DNA of 64,000 bases from Streptomyces sp. HUAS 15-9 (GTDB taxonomy: Bacteria > Actinomycetota > Actinomycetes > Streptomycetales > Streptomycetaceae), in the NCBI RefSeq assembly GCF_025642155.1, contig NZ_CP106798.1:8990001-9054000 (forward strand), written 5' to 3'. The notes beneath the pieces were generated by a model. That model did not search any database. It was not told the DNA's origin and saw only the letters and a list, made by a program, of their open reading frames with translations. A program made the translations under genes and the position numbers. The stretch's first letter is position 1. Every line of letters starts with the position of its first letter. Positions 19,129-28,493 of this stretch are shown here, piece after piece.

Positions 19129-20018
19129 CGCCGATCCCCTTCCGGGCGCCTGCCCACCCACACGGCGGATCGCGTCGGCGCAGAGCCGGAGAAGCACCTG
19201 ACCCTGACCACCGGGCGGGGGCACGGGCACGGCCGCGCATGAGCTGACGTCACAGTTCCACTTTCTGCCCTTGTCCGCTCACGCCCCAAGGGGCCATTCG
19301 GGCCCTGTCCCCGGGACCTGCTTCCCGGCTCGCCACCTCTGCCTCGGTCAACCAGTGTGACGACGGCCATGAGCAGCTCGTCCGGCGGGCACGACGCCCG
19401 GCCGATGGTGAGGAACCCGTACGCGTAGCGTCCCGGGGCCGGTCGAGCACCGCACGGGAGCCGGCAGGATGACGGCTTCGCCGTCAGCCTGACCGGGACG
19501 ACCGACGACTCACGTGAGGCCCCTGGGCGAGCCGCGACCGCCCGCGGATGGGGACCTCTTCAGGAGGTCTTCGTCGTCATGGAGCGGACGAGCGGTGGGC
19601 GCTGGTGCTGCTGGGTGCGCGCTCGTTCGGCAGGTGGCAGACGGCGTCACAGTGAAAGGTGAGGACGCCCGCGGCGATGGAAGCGCGCGACCTCCTGCCG
19701 TGCCCGGCCCCGTCCCCGCGGCATGCGTCCAGCCGCGTTGCGGCGGCGTGTGAAGGTCGCAGCACGCGACTCCCGCACACACTCCGCGGCGACCGGGACG
19801 CGGCTGCCGCCGTGCTGCCTCTCGATATGTCTCCGTGCCGGAACCTGCCGTCGGAGACCGGGGTTTCGGTACCGGGACGCGGAAAGTGGCTCAGAGTCGG
19901 CCGTGGCCCGTTCCCACTCCCGGCTGTGCAGGCTGAGTGGGCGCGTCGTCGGCCAGATTGTGACGGCGTCCATGAAATCGCTCAGTGACGGTCAATTGAA
20001 CGATCAGCCCATTTTGTA
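19129..20018. other. Long divergent intergenic region (890 bp)
   Basis: This separates mgtA (minus) from the GH81 gene (plus). It holds an island-type palindrome at 19290-19305 and the GH81 promoter at its right end. Frames within it are short and have poor codon use; I do not recognise any protein. Confidence 0.5.
19290..19305. promoter_or_regulatory. Possible DevR/OsdR-like box upstream of mgtA
   Basis: GGGGCCATTCGGGCCC is an imperfect version of the palindrome GGGCCGnnCGGCCC found upstream of the island's stress genes. It lies 162 bp before the mgtA start. Weaker than the other sites. Confidence 0.35.
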
Positions 20019-20047
20019 TTGACGGCTCGGTAGGGCAGTTCTAACCT
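20019..20047 (+). promoter_or_regulatory. Promoter of the GH81 glucanase gene
   Basis: TTGACG (20019-20024), a 17-bp spacer and TAACCT (20042-20047) form a good vegetative promoter pair. Initiation would fall on the operator palindrome at 20055-20070. Confidence 0.65.
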
Positions 20048-20054
20048 CCCCAGG

Positions 20055-20070
20055 TTGAGAGCGCTCTCAA
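20055..20070. promoter_or_regulatory. LacI/CebR-type operator
   Basis: TTGAGAGCGCTCTCAA is a perfect 16-bp palindrome placed directly after the -10 element. Its core closely matches the TGGGAGCGCTCCCA site of the cellobiose repressor CebR and other LacI-family sugar repressors. I infer repression of the glucanase until a beta-glucan oligosaccharide is present. No LacI gene is in the window. Confidence 0.8.
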
Positions 20071-20202
20071 TCAAAGGATTCACGGGTGTAATTCGCCGTG
20101 GCCTGGGATGTGCAAGTCGACATGCGTCATTCGCTCACGCGATCCAGCGAACCCGTTGGTGCGGTCGTTCGTACGCTTCGCCTCCCGCTGAAAGGTGTCC
20201 CC

Positions 20203-23118
20203 ATGCCAAGAGACGGTGTTCAGCCATTAAGAGCGGCGCTGTGGTCCGCGTTCTGGCGGCGGGTGGCGGTGTTCGCGGCCGTCGCTGCCCTGCTCGGCGC
20301 AGTCCTCACGGTGCTCAACTCCGCGTCGGCCGGTGCCGCCACGGTGGGTGCGGGCAGTTACACCACCACGGCACCCGGTGCGCTGCCCTCCGGGTGCGCG
20401 GACCTGGCCACCAACCCGCGTCACTGGGTGACGGCCAACGCTCCGTCGGGTGCCGTCCCCACCAATGACTGGTGGTCGTCGATCCTGTGGAAGCGCACCA
20501 ACTGTGCATACGGTGAGCCGCTGTTCGCTCAACCGCTCGGTTTCCGGGCCCAGTCGGGTGGACTGGGGGTCTCCTACAGCACCAGGCCGACGATCTCCGG
20601 CAGCGGCAAGGGCGTGGGCGAGTACCACTTCGACTACCGGGAGGACTTCGTCGCGGCCGTCTCCGGTCTGGCCGCTCCTGAGGTGAAGGTCGACGACTGG
20701 AGCGACTGGACCGTCAGCCCCTGCCTCAGCGACGGCACGCACACCCTGCGGGCGACCATCGGCTCCGGCCTGCCGTTCGTCTACTTCCGCGCAACGGGCG
20801 GCGACGCACAGATCAAGGCCGCCTCCGACGCAACCGTGGACGTATGGTCCAACTCCGGTTCGACGATCGGCTACACGGTCAACGGGCACGACTACGTCGC
20901 CTTCGCCCCCACCGGCGCCACCTGGTCGGTCAGCGGGTCCACCTTCAGCTCCTCGCTCGCGGGCAAGGACTACTTCTCCGTCGCCGTGCTGCCCACCACA
21001 CCGTCCACCTCGACCAACGACCGGGCCGCACTCGCGAGCGAGTACGCCAAGTACGCCTATAACCACGTCACCGGCACGGCCGTGTCCTACCGGTACGACG
21101 AGGCGGACAGCACCATCACGACCACGTACCGCTTCACCACCACGGCGCTCGAGGGGTCGGCAACTGGGACGGTCTCGGCTCTGCTGCCGCACCAGTGGCG
21201 CCACCTGGCCGACGGCAGCCCGCTGCCGCAGACGTACATCTCCTCGCGCGGCCCGCTGAAGGTGCTCACCGGCATCACGTCCTTCACGACGTCGATGGTC
21301 TTCCACGGGGTGCTGCCCGAGTTGCCGGCCGTCGCCGACAGTTCCGGCGCGGACGCCACGACACTGCAGGACTACCTCAACGCGGAGAAGGCCGACCCGA
21401 CCCGCCAGCGGAGCGACGACACCTACTGGACCGGCAAGGGCCTCGGGCGTGCCGCACGCCTGGTGGAAATCGCCGACCAGACCGGCAACACCGGCGTCCG
21501 CGATGCCGCCCTGTCCGCGATCAAGTCCAAGCTCACGGACTGGTTCACCGCGTCGCCGGGCAAGACGGGCCACTTGTTCTACTACGACAGCAACTGGGGC
21601 ACCCTGATCGGATATCCGGCCTCCTACGGTTCCGATCAGGAGCTGAACGACCATCACTTCCACTACGGCTACTACATCGCCGCGGCCGCGACACTGGCCA
21701 GGTTCGACCCCACCTGGGCCGACGCCGACCACTACGGGGGCATGGTCGACCTGCTCATCCGGGACGCCGACAACTACGACCGCGCCGACAAGCGCTTCCC
21801 CTACCTGCGGGACTTCGACGTCTACGCCGGCCACGACTGGGCCTCCGGCCACGGCTCGTTCGCCGCGGGCAACAACCAGGAGTCTTCCTCCGAGGGGATG
21901 AACTTCGACAACGCGCTCATTCAGTGGGGCATCGCCACCGGGAACAAGGCCGTCCGGGACGCCGGTATCTACATGTACACCACCCAGGCCGCCGCCATCG
22001 AGGACTACTGGTTCGACACCCACCACCAGATCTACCCGAGCGACTTCCCGCACAAGGAGGTGGGCATGGTCTGGAGCAACGGAGGCGCCTACTCCACCTG
22101 GTTCTCCAGCGCCCCCGAACAGATCCAGGGCATCAACCTGCTGCCGGTGACCGGTGGGCACCTCTACCTCGGCGACGACCCGGCCCACGTCAAGGCCAAT
22201 TACCAGGAGATGCTCGACCAGGCCGCCAAGACCCAGCCCGGCATCTGGCCCGATATTTGGTACGAATACCTGGCCCTCGGCGACGGCGAAGCAGCCCTGG
22301 CCGACTTCCGCGCCAACAACTCCTTCGCCTCCGAGGAAGGCGAAAGCAAGGCCCACACCTTCCACTGGATCCGCAACCTCGCCGCCCTCGGCACCGTGGA
22401 CACCACCGTCACCGCCGACAGCCCGCTGGCCGCGGTCTTCACCAAGAACGGCGAACGCACCTACGTCGCCTCCAACACCACCGCCACCGATACCACCGTG
22501 CACTTCTCCGACGGAACCACCATGCAGGGACCTGCCGGGAAGACGGTCACCGCCGGCGCTCACACCTGGAGCGGCGGCAGTGGGCCCGGCAGCACAGGAC
22601 CCACCCCGACCCCGACTCCGACGCCCACGCCGCCCGGCGGCACGGGTTCGTCGCCCACGCTGTACCTGAGCGGTGACGGAACGCTGTCGGCGAACGCCGG
22701 AACCGCGGACAGTGTGACGGTGACGTCGGCCGACGGCGTCAACCACGACGGCAGCCCGTACAAGCCGCTGATCTTCACCGCCTCCGGGCTCGACCTGAAG
22801 TTCGCCGGAGGGAGCACCCAGTTCGATCTGGCCGTCGACGCCGAGCAGTCCATCGGCAACGCAGTCCAGATGCAGGTGTCGTACGACTGCCTCGGCGACG
22901 GCACATGGGACCACGTCGAAACCTACCGGTACTTCGCCACCGACCCGCTGCCCGGCTGGGAGCACTACGCCGACGAGGCCGGACTGGCCTCCGCAACCGG
23001 CACGCCCTGCGACCTGAAGAACGGAACCGTACAGATCAAGGTCTGGAACGCCCTGGGCAACGCCCCCGGCGCGCTGGGCACGGGTGACCTGTCAACCCTC
23101 CGACTGCCCTACACCTGA
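20203..23118 (+). CDS. Secreted GH81 endo-1,3-beta-glucanase with C-terminal beta-sandwich domain
   Basis: A 971-residue exported laminarinase that cuts beta-1,3-glucan (fungal walls, callose, laminarin). The signal peptide has an Arg-containing n-region (SAFWRRVAVFAAVAALLGAV) and cleavage near SAGA-A. The GH81 catalytic region spans about 60-780, with the conserved LNDHHFHYGYY (about residue 480, general-acid Asp) and NNQESSSEGMNFDNA (catalytic Glu pair at about 560 and 564). A Gly-Ser-Pro-Thr linker at about 790-820 leads to a carbohydrate-binding-type module (TLYLSGDGTLS to STLRLPYT), resembling CBM56-like modules. ATG at 20203 follows AAAGGTG; the longer open frame upstream contains the operator. 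The gene is monocistronic. Confidence 0.9.
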   Translation: MPRDGVQPLRAALWSAFWRRVAVFAAVAALLGAVLTVLNSASAGAATVGAGSYTTTAPGALPSGCADLATNPRHWVTANAPSGAVPTNDWWSSILWKRTNCAYGEPLFAQPLGFRAQSGGLGVSYSTRPTISGSGKGVGEYHFDYREDFVAAVSGLAAPEVKVDDWSDWTVSPCLSDGTHTLRATIGSGLPFVYFRATGGDAQIKAASDATVDVWSNSGSTIGYTVNGHDYVAFAPTGATWSVSGSTFSSSLAGKDYFSVAVLPTTPSTSTNDRAALASEYAKYAYNHVTGTAVSYRYDEADSTITTTYRFTTTALEGSATGTVSALLPHQWRHLADGSPLPQTYISSRGPLKVLTGITSFTTSMVFHGVLPELPAVADSSGADATTLQDYLNAEKADPTRQRSDDTYWTGKGLGRAARLVEIADQTGNTGVRDAALSAIKSKLTDWFTASPGKTGHLFYYDSNWGTLIGYPASYGSDQELNDHHFHYGYYIAAAATLARFDPTWADADHYGGMVDLLIRDADNYDRADKRFPYLRDFDVYAGHDWASGHGSFAAGNNQESSSEGMNFDNALIQWGIATGNKAVRDAGIYMYTTQAAAIEDYWFDTHHQIYPSDFPHKEVGMVWSNGGAYSTWFSSAPEQIQGINLLPVTGGHLYLGDDPAHVKANYQEMLDQAAKTQPGIWPDIWYEYLALGDGEAALADFRANNSFASEEGESKAHTFHWIRNLAALGTVDTTVTADSPLAAVFTKNGERTYVASNTTATDTTVHFSDGTTMQGPAGKTVTAGAHTWSGGSGPGSTGPTPTPTPTPTPPGGTGSSPTLYLSGDGTLSANAGTADSVTVTSADGVNHDGSPYKPLIFTASGLDLKFAGGSTQFDLAVDAEQSIGNAVQMQVSYDCLGDGTWDHVETYRYFATDPLPGWEHYADEAGLASATGTPCDLKNGTVQIKVWNALGNAPGALGTGDLSTLRLPYT

Positions 23119-23452
23119 TCCGACGGCGTCGACGACCATCAGGCTGCCATCCGTGCACAGCGAGGTCCGCCGGTTGGTTCATCGACGCCGAGCCGGCCCG
23201 TTTGATGTCGCTCGAGTGCTGCGGGTACGCCCGTTTGGTCATGATCAGAGCTGGAACGTCCTGCCGTGGGTGCCTCCGGCGTCGTCTGCGGAGATGACGT
23301 CGGTCGGAAGCGGTCCGAACTCCGAACTCTGCGGTTCGGAGAGTGGCGCGACACCTGAGAACCTTCCCCTCGGGAGACCAGCTGGCCAAGCGGAGAGGGC
23401 AGTTGTCCACGTGGGCGGGCTGTTCATTCGGACTCGGCTGAGGTCGAGGCGC
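23119..23452. other. Intergenic region between convergent genes
   Basis: This separates the ends of the glucanase and the phosphatase at 23453. I see no supported gene and no strong hairpin with a T tract. Confidence 0.45.
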
Positions 23453-24676
23453 TCAGTCAAGAGCGGCGAGGTGGTCGGCAGGGCCTCCGTGCCACTCGAT
23501 CATGAAGAGGGTGGCGTCGTCGCTGGTGCGCCCCCCTCGTTGCCTCTTCAGTGCGTGAGATAGTCGGCGCAGGTCCGCTCGCACTCCCTCTGACGGCTCC
23601 TCACCCAGGCGGTTGACGCAGCGGATGAGGCGTTCCTCACCGAACGGCTCCCCGCCGGCGACATGCTCCTCGATGATGCCGTCGGTGTAGCACAGCACCC
23701 GGTCGCCCCGCTGGAGCATGTGCTGTCTGATTCGGGGCGCCTCACCGCCGAAGCCGACGGGCAGCGTCGTCGCGCTCTCCAGCTGCTTCACTACCCTGCC
23801 CTCGCGGATCAGCAGCGGCGCGGGGTGACCCGCGTTGACCAGCTCCATCTCACCGTCGGCGATGTTCAGGTGCATCAGCTGCGCTGTGACGAAGTGGTCG
23901 GGCCCGAACTGCCGGGAGATGGCGTTGTCCATGAACGCGTACTTCTCGGCCAGGCTGATGAACACGCGCCGGGCGTGGCGGTAGGCGCCGATGGCGATGG
24001 TCGCCATCGCGGCGGCGTCCAGGCCGTGGCCCATCGCGTCGATCACGGCCACATGCAGGATGTTGTCGTTGAGGGCGTAGTCGAAGCTGTCGCCGGCGAC
24101 GCGGTAGGCGGGCTCCAGGACGCCGGCCACCTCGACCTGCGGAACGGACATCGTCAGCGGCGGCAGCAGGCTCCACTGGATCTCCGCGGACACGCTCATC
24201 GGCTCCCGGCGCCGGGCCAGAAAGAACTGGTCCGTGTAGGCGTTCTTGGTGACCAGAACGTCGGCGACAAGGCTGGCGAGCCTGCCCAGCAGGCGCCGTT
24301 CGTCGTCGCTCACAACGTCCAGCGTCAGGGCCATCACCCCCACCTGGTCGCTCCCGTCCAGCAGAGGCAAGTACATCCGCACGCCGTGGGCCTTGGGCAC
24401 CTCGACGATCTCCACGCGCAGGAAGGCCCGGCCGGCGGGGGAGTTGGCCATCGGCTCGGGCTGGCCGACGTACAGCTTCCTGCCCGGCAGCGGCACCAGT
24501 AGCTCCTGCGCGTAGTCCTGGAGCAGGATGGAGACGTCACGACCGCCGATCCTGGCCACCTCCTGTGCGATCAGCGGGGCGATCAGCTGCGGCGGCATCA
24601 GCCGCGCCTGATCCAGCAGCGCGCCGAGCAGCCTCTCGCCGAAGCCCTCCGACCGGTTCACGCTCTCCTCGCCCAT
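23453..24676 (-). CDS. SpoIIE/RsbU-type (PP2C) serine phosphatase with GAF-like sensor
   Basis: A cytoplasmic phosphatase of about 407 residues. Residues 20-160 form a GAF-like sensor region (RIGGRDVSILLQDYAQELLV through VGVMALTLDVVSDDERRLL). The SpoIIE domain follows, with PAYRVAGDSFDYAL, AVIDAMGHGLDAAAMA, LVNAGHPAPLLI and VLCYTDGIIEEH giving the metal-binding aspartates. It ends in DDATLFMIEW. The family controls sigma factors by dephosphorylating STAS proteins, or acts in light/stress responses. ATG at 24676 is preferred (GAGGTGG about 10 nt upstream); a GTG at 24691 is possible. A palindrome like the island box lies at 24780-24797. Confidence 0.83.
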   Translation of the reverse strand: MGEESVNRSEGFGERLLGALLDQARLMPPQLIAPLIAQEVARIGGRDVSILLQDYAQELLVPLPGRKLYVGQPEPMANSPAGRAFLRVEIVEVPKAHGVRMYLPLLDGSDQVGVMALTLDVVSDDERRLLGRLASLVADVLVTKNAYTDQFFLARRREPMSVSAEIQWSLLPPLTMSVPQVEVAGVLEPAYRVAGDSFDYALNDNILHVAVIDAMGHGLDAAAMATIAIGAYRHARRVFISLAEKYAFMDNAISRQFGPDHFVTAQLMHLNIADGEMELVNAGHPAPLLIREGRVVKQLESATTLPVGFGGEAPRIRQHMLQRGDRVLCYTDGIIEEHVAGGEPFGEERLIRCVNRLGEEPSEGVRADLRRLSHALKRQRGGRTSDDATLFMIEWHGGPADHLAALD

Positions 24677-24779
24677 GGCCCGGTTCGCCACCTCTTTCTT
24701 CTACGACTCCGGTCGCCGCCTGTGCACAACGTGACCTGGGAAGCACGCCCGGGCGGATCATTACGCCATGCGCGGCATG

Positions 24780-24797
24780 TCGGCCCATCGGGCCCGA
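24780..24797. promoter_or_regulatory. Possible DevR/OsdR-like box upstream of the phosphatase
   Basis: TCGGCCCATCGGGCCCGA is a near-palindrome of the GGGCCG/CGGCCC type about 100 bp before the phosphatase start. It overlaps no gene. It is a divergent copy. Confidence 0.35.
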
Positions 24798-24833
24798 CGA
24801 CCGCTCATCGGGGGAAGTGTTCGTGCTGCTCGC

Positions 24834-25022
24834 CTGATTGGGCTCTCATGGCGCTGTCAGATCGGTACTGCGTTCGCCGCGCCCACAGAGCACGCCTCGC
24901 TGCGCTCCATCGGTGTGGTCAGCAACCCTCTGCTGCTGTGGGGCATCGGCTTTGAATTCGCCCTCGCCGCCGTCTTCGTCTACACCCCGCCCTGCAGGCC
25001 CTGCTGGGCACCGCCGCCCTCA
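24834..25022 (+). pseudogene. P-type cation ATPase, C-terminal fragment
   Basis: [20 protein letters not shown] followed by [20 protein letters not shown] matches the last membrane segments of calcium-type (P2) cation ATPases (typically [15 protein letters not shown]...[11 protein letters not shown]). No upstream domain exists: the DNA before it is the promoter region of the neighbouring phosphatase. About 60 codons remain. Confidence 0.7.
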
Positions 25023-25320
25023 CCCACGCACGCTACGCCGGCTGCTGCGTCGACGGGCCGTGCTTGCGAGGCAGCAGTCCAGGATGCCGCTGACGGTCGC
25101 CGGATTCGGCGTCGACGAGCACTCCCCAGACGCCCCTTCCTCGTCTACGAGCCGGACTGCCTCGCAGGCTCCGGCCCACCCGTGTCTGCTGCCCCGCATG
25201 GAGCCCGGTGCCGGGCACTGTGTTTGGTGATGGACGAGAACAAACTCCTCGGGATCCTGTCGCTGTCGGACGTCAGCCGCACGGTGACCTTGCTGATGAG
25301 TGTCGCCCCGGGCAGTGGCC
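25023..25320 (+). pseudogene. Site-2-protease/CBS protein, C-terminal fragment
   Basis: Pieces in shifting frames read [35 protein letters not shown] and [25 protein letters not shown]. The last is the typical end of the CBS-containing M50 metalloproteases (Rip3/Rv2625c-like) of dormancy regulons. The protease domain and first CBS motif are gone. The fragment is fused to the P-ATPase fragment, so a deletion joined the two. Confidence 0.65.
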
Positions 25321-25385
25321 CCTCGCCGACGGGCAGCGCGGGACGTGGTTGCCGGGCGTACTCGCGGGCACCGACGCACCGACCT

Positions 25386-25808
25386 TCAGGACGGCATCGG
25401 ATGCGAAACCGGTCGGCCGCTGCGAAGAGCGCGATCGACGTCCTCGCTGGTGGGCTTTTGTCGGGTGAACACATCCTGCCCGACCACAGTGGACTCCCAC
25501 GACTCCGCCATGGCTGAGGAGCGGGTGAGCAGCCAGGTGGTGAGGATGCGTTCCGGGTCTGTCATGAATTGGCCGCTCCAACTCGTGACGGAGCCCAGGT
25601 TGCCGTGCTCGTTGCGCCAGGCGATCGTCCAGCCCAGGGCGATGCCGCTCCCCGGGCTCGTCGGCCCGTCGTGCCTTCCGATGAGGAGATACGTCCCCGG
25701 CGCGTGTCCTACGGCGGTGACGTACTCTCCGCTGACGGTCCCTTCCTGATCCAACTCGAGGCGCACCTGTGAACCGAACTCGTTGTACCACTCTCCGTCA
25801 ATGGGCAT
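25386..25808 (-). CDS. Leaderless streptavidin/avidin-family biotin-binding protein
   Basis: A 140-residue protein aligning along its length with mature streptavidin. The biotin pocket is nearly complete: Asn9 (N23 of streptavidin), Ser13 (S27), Tyr29 (Y43), Thr31 (S45), Trp64 (W79), Ser73 (S88), Thr75 (T90), Trp77 (W92), Trp92 (W108), Leu94 (L110), the cross-subunit Trp104 (W120) and Asp112 (D128). Changes are N49 to His35 and A86 to Leu71. It begins [10 protein letters not shown] and has no signal peptide, whereas streptavidin is secreted. ATG at 25808 follows AGAGGGAA. It is a single gene in a stress island; a role in biotin sequestration is inference. A tetramer with tight binding is likely but untested. 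Confidence 0.9.
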   Translation of the reverse strand: MPIDGEWYNEFGSQVRLELDQEGTVSGEYVTAVGHAPGTYLLIGRHDGPTSPGSGIALGWTIAWRNEHGNLGSVTSWSGQFMTDPERILTTWLLTRSSAMAESWESTVVGQDVFTRQKPTSEDVDRALRSGRPVSHPMPS

Positions 25809-25876
25809 GATCTTCCCTCTGCTGGTTCGCGCCTGCGGTAGCTCGGCGCGGGAACATCCGTTTCCCGCTTGCGGTT

Positions 25877-25897
25877 ATTTGAACCTTAATGTCAAAT
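25877..25897. promoter_or_regulatory. AT-rich palindrome upstream of the streptavidin-like gene
   Basis: ATTTGA (25877-25882) and TCAAAT (25892-25897) are perfect inverted repeats 9 bp apart, within an A/T-rich pocket that also holds TTGACA on the minus strand. It lies 69 bp before the gene's start codon and could be a repressor site or part of the promoter. Confidence 0.5.
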
Positions 25898-26039
25898 ATA
25901 TGGACGTATCCGGCAGGCGTGCCGAAGGCTGTGAAGCCGGGTGGGGTCGCCATCACGCCTGGAGACCTTGGAGCACGACAGCCGGGAGATCCGCCGCGGG
26001 GACGGCCCAACTGGCCGAGCCCTGCGCGCCAGACGCCTA

Positions 26040-26349
26040 CGGTGGCCCGTTGCCGTGGTGGGCAGGACCCGCTTGTCGGGTACGAGCGAGCAAACCGACG
26101 AACTCGGCCGAGGACGTCGTCGGACGGCCTGCGGCCATCGTGGACGACATGATCAGCACAGGCAGGACTGCGGAAGCGGCTGTACCGGTCCTGCTCGACC
26201 GCGGGGCTGCTCCCGACACACCGTGGCCGCAACCCACGGCCTCCTGGTGGGACCCGTGCAAGACAGACTCGGCCGCCGTCCCGTCCGGCGCCTGCTCATC
26301 ATGGACACCCTCATGGTCCAACGGCCGCACCGACTGCGGCTTCATATGA
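26040..26349 (+). pseudogene. Ribose-phosphate pyrophosphokinase-like C-terminal remnant
   Basis: RTRLSGTSEQT, then in a second frame VVGRPAAIVDDMISTGRTAE (the PRPP-binding loop, normally VDDMISTGGT), EAAVPVLLDRGA, then in a third frame VAATHGLLVGPVQDRLG and VRRLLIMDTL. These match the C-terminal half of PRPP synthetases found with stress islands. The N-terminal half is absent and two frame changes break the rest. Confidence 0.7.
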
Positions 26350-26360
26350 AGGGACCGCTT

Positions 26361-27788
26361 CTAGCCCTTGAGGACGCCCAGCGGTACCAGGCGGGCGACC
26401 AGGCGGCCCAGGTTGTTGTGTTCGCTTGCCCGGACGACGGCGTCGACGTCCTTGTACGCCTCGGGCGCCTCCTCGGTGACGCTGTGCCAGGAGGCGGGGC
26501 GCACCGCGACCCCGGCGCCGACCAGTTCTTGGCGCAACTGCGGGATGGACATTTCGCGGTGGGCGCGGTGCCGGCTCCAGACGCGGCCCGCGCCGTGGCA
26601 GCAGGAGTCGAAGGCGCGGTTCCCGGTACTGCCGGTCATGACGTACGAGGCGGTTCCCATCGTGCCGGGCACGAACACCGGCTGGCCGAACGGGCGCAGG
26701 GCGTCCGGCAGGTCGGGGTGGCCCGGCGGCAGGGCCCGGGTGGCGCCTTTGCGGTGGACGCACAGCAGCGGCCGGGCCGTGCCGTCGCCGGTGTGGCGTT
26801 CCAGTTTGGCGAGGTTGTGCGAGACGTCATAGAGCAGGTCCAGCCCCGCGCCGGTGGCCTCGAGGAAGACGCCACGGGCGGCGTCGGCCAGCAACTGGCG
26901 GTTCGCGCGGGCGTAGTTCGCGGCCGCGGCCATCGCCCCCAGGTAGGCGCGGCCGGCGGGCGAGTCGACGGGCGCGCATGCCAATTGCGGGTCGGGTACG
27001 TCGATGCCGTACCGGCGCATCACGGCGTCCATGGCCCGCACGTGGTCGGCGCAGATCTGGTGGCCCAGGCCGCGCGAGCCGCAGTGGATCATGACGCACA
27101 CCAGGCCGGGGCGCAGGCCGAACGCCCGTGCGCACGTCTCGTCGTAGACCGCGTCGACCGCCTGGACCTCCAGGAAGTGATTGGCCGACCCCAGGCTGCC
27201 GACCTGCCCGGCGCCGCGGTCCAGTGCGCGGTCGCCGACCTGGGTGACATCGGCGTCGCCGACAGCTCCGCCGTCCTCGCACCGCTCCAGGTCACGCGGC
27301 ATCCCGTGGCCCTGTTCGACCGCGTACCGGGCGCCGCCGCGCAGGATCTCGTGCAACTGTGCCCGGCCCCCGAGGTGCCACAGGCCCCCGCGCCCCAGCC
27401 CGCGCGGGATCAGCCCGTCCAGCCGGTCCATCAGCACGGGCAGCTTCTGCAGCAGGGCAGCGCGGTCCACATGCGCGGTGAGCAGGCGTACCCCGCACGA
27501 GATGTCGAAGCCCACCCCTCCGGGCGAGATGACCCCGCTTTGGTCGACATCGGTCGCGGCCACGCCGCCGATCGGGAAGCCATAGCCCCAGTGGATGTCG
27601 GGCATGGCATACGAGGCGCGCACGATGCCCGGGAGCGTTGCCACGTTGGCCACCTGTTGAAGGGCCTGGTCTCCGGGCTCGTCGGGCAGTAGCTCCCGTG
27701 GCGCGAGGACGACTCCGGGTACGCGCATGGCGCCGGTCCGTTCGATGCGGAACCGCCAGGGTCCCTCCGCCAGCAGCCGGATGTCCAT
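26361..27788 (-). CDS. rtcB: RtcB-family RNA ligase
   Basis: A 475-residue GTP- and Mn-dependent ligase that joins 2',3'-cyclic-phosphate or 3'-phosphate RNA ends to 5'-OH ends. It shows [27 protein letters not shown] (metal Cys), [10 protein letters not shown] (Asn-His pair), [24 protein letters not shown] and [14 protein letters not shown], with the guanylylated His in HGAGR. Length is normal for the family. ATG at 27788 follows GAGGAGG. The archease gene lies 53 bp upstream on the same strand, forming a two-gene operon for RNA repair. Nothing is missing, so it should be active. Confidence 0.93.
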   Translation of the reverse strand: MDIRLLAEGPWRFRIERTGAMRVPGVVLAPRELLPDEPGDQALQQVANVATLPGIVRASYAMPDIHWGYGFPIGGVAATDVDQSGVISPGGVGFDISCGVRLLTAHVDRAALLQKLPVLMDRLDGLIPRGLGRGGLWHLGGRAQLHEILRGGARYAVEQGHGMPRDLERCEDGGAVGDADVTQVGDRALDRGAGQVGSLGSANHFLEVQAVDAVYDETCARAFGLRPGLVCVMIHCGSRGLGHQICADHVRAMDAVMRRYGIDVPDPQLACAPVDSPAGRAYLGAMAAAANYARANRQLLADAARGVFLEATGAGLDLLYDVSHNLAKLERHTGDGTARPLLCVHRKGATRALPPGHPDLPDALRPFGQPVFVPGTMGTASYVMTGSTGNRAFDSCCHGAGRVWSRHRAHREMSIPQLRQELVGAGVAVRPASWHSVTEEAPEAYKDVDAVVRASEHNNLGRLVARLVPLGVLKG

Positions 27789-27841
27789 GTCGATTCGGCC
27801 TCCTCGGCGAGCCGTCCCGGCGCGGAACGTCGGGACAGGCA

Positions 27842-28279
27842 TCACACATCCAGAGTCACCCGGCAGGCCCACCCCTGCGAATCCCGGGCCAGCCGCAGTC
27901 CATGCAATGCGACGGCCTTCGGCACGGCCCCGGTCTGCGTGGCGGTCGAGCTGTCGGCCATCGTGAATCGCACGCGCACCCCGCCCGGCTCCTGCATCAC
28001 CACGACGTCCACAGGGAGCTCGTCCCCGGCGTCCATGCGGTAGATGACTTCCTCGAGCACAGTGGCCAGGAGCCGGTCATCGTCCTCGGCTGACACCACG
28101 CACTCCCGGGTAGCGCCGAAAGCACACTCAGGCAGTTCGGCAAAACTGCCGACCATGCCCCGCACCGCCTCCACGATGCATTCCTCGCGCGTCGGTGCCC
28201 ACGCCTCGACACGCAGATCACCGGTGTGCGGAAGACTCCGATGACCGCGCGGCGACTGCTCGGGCCATTGATCGGTCAT
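27842..28279 (-). CDS. Archease (RtcB cofactor)
   Basis: A 145-residue archease. The fold is recognised by [47 protein letters not shown] and the final [28 protein letters not shown] near residue 18 replaces the usual HTAD. Archease helps RtcB turn over by promoting its guanylylation. It is the first gene of the archease-rtcB pair. ATG at 28279 is the only suitable start. I saw no clear island palindrome upstream. Confidence 0.88.
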   Translation of the reverse strand: MTDQWPEQSPRGHRSLPHTGDLRVEAWAPTREECIVEAVRGMVGSFAELPECAFGATRECVVSAEDDDRLLATVLEEVIYRMDAGDELPVDVVVMQEPGGVRVRFTMADSSTATQTGAVPKAVALHGLRLARDSQGWACRVTLDV

Positions 28280-28493
28280 GGTGCGAGACCTTGTCCCGAG
28301 AGCCGGCCACGAACACGCGCCTTGCCATGGCCGATCACGGTAGAGCGTCCTTGTCGCATTGGGCAGGAGTGTGCGGCAGGTGTCGTATCACGTCCTCGTG
28401 CCACCTTCCGCTGATGACCTCACGTGCTCGCCCGGGTGCGGATCGGCGTCAGCCGTCCGCACCCGTTGATCGTGCCGCTGTAGGAGCGGTGGT

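Noticed and set aside
19129..19300. Magnesium riboswitch in front of mgtA
   Set aside because: The mgtA leader is short, and I could find no convincing set of paired elements of the known Mg2+ sensors.
20227..22965. A 912-codon minus-strand open frame opposite the GH81 gene
   Set aside because: It is the mirror of a GC-rich gene: the plus strand has a full GH81 enzyme with signal peptide, promoter and ribosome site, while the minus frame has no homology.
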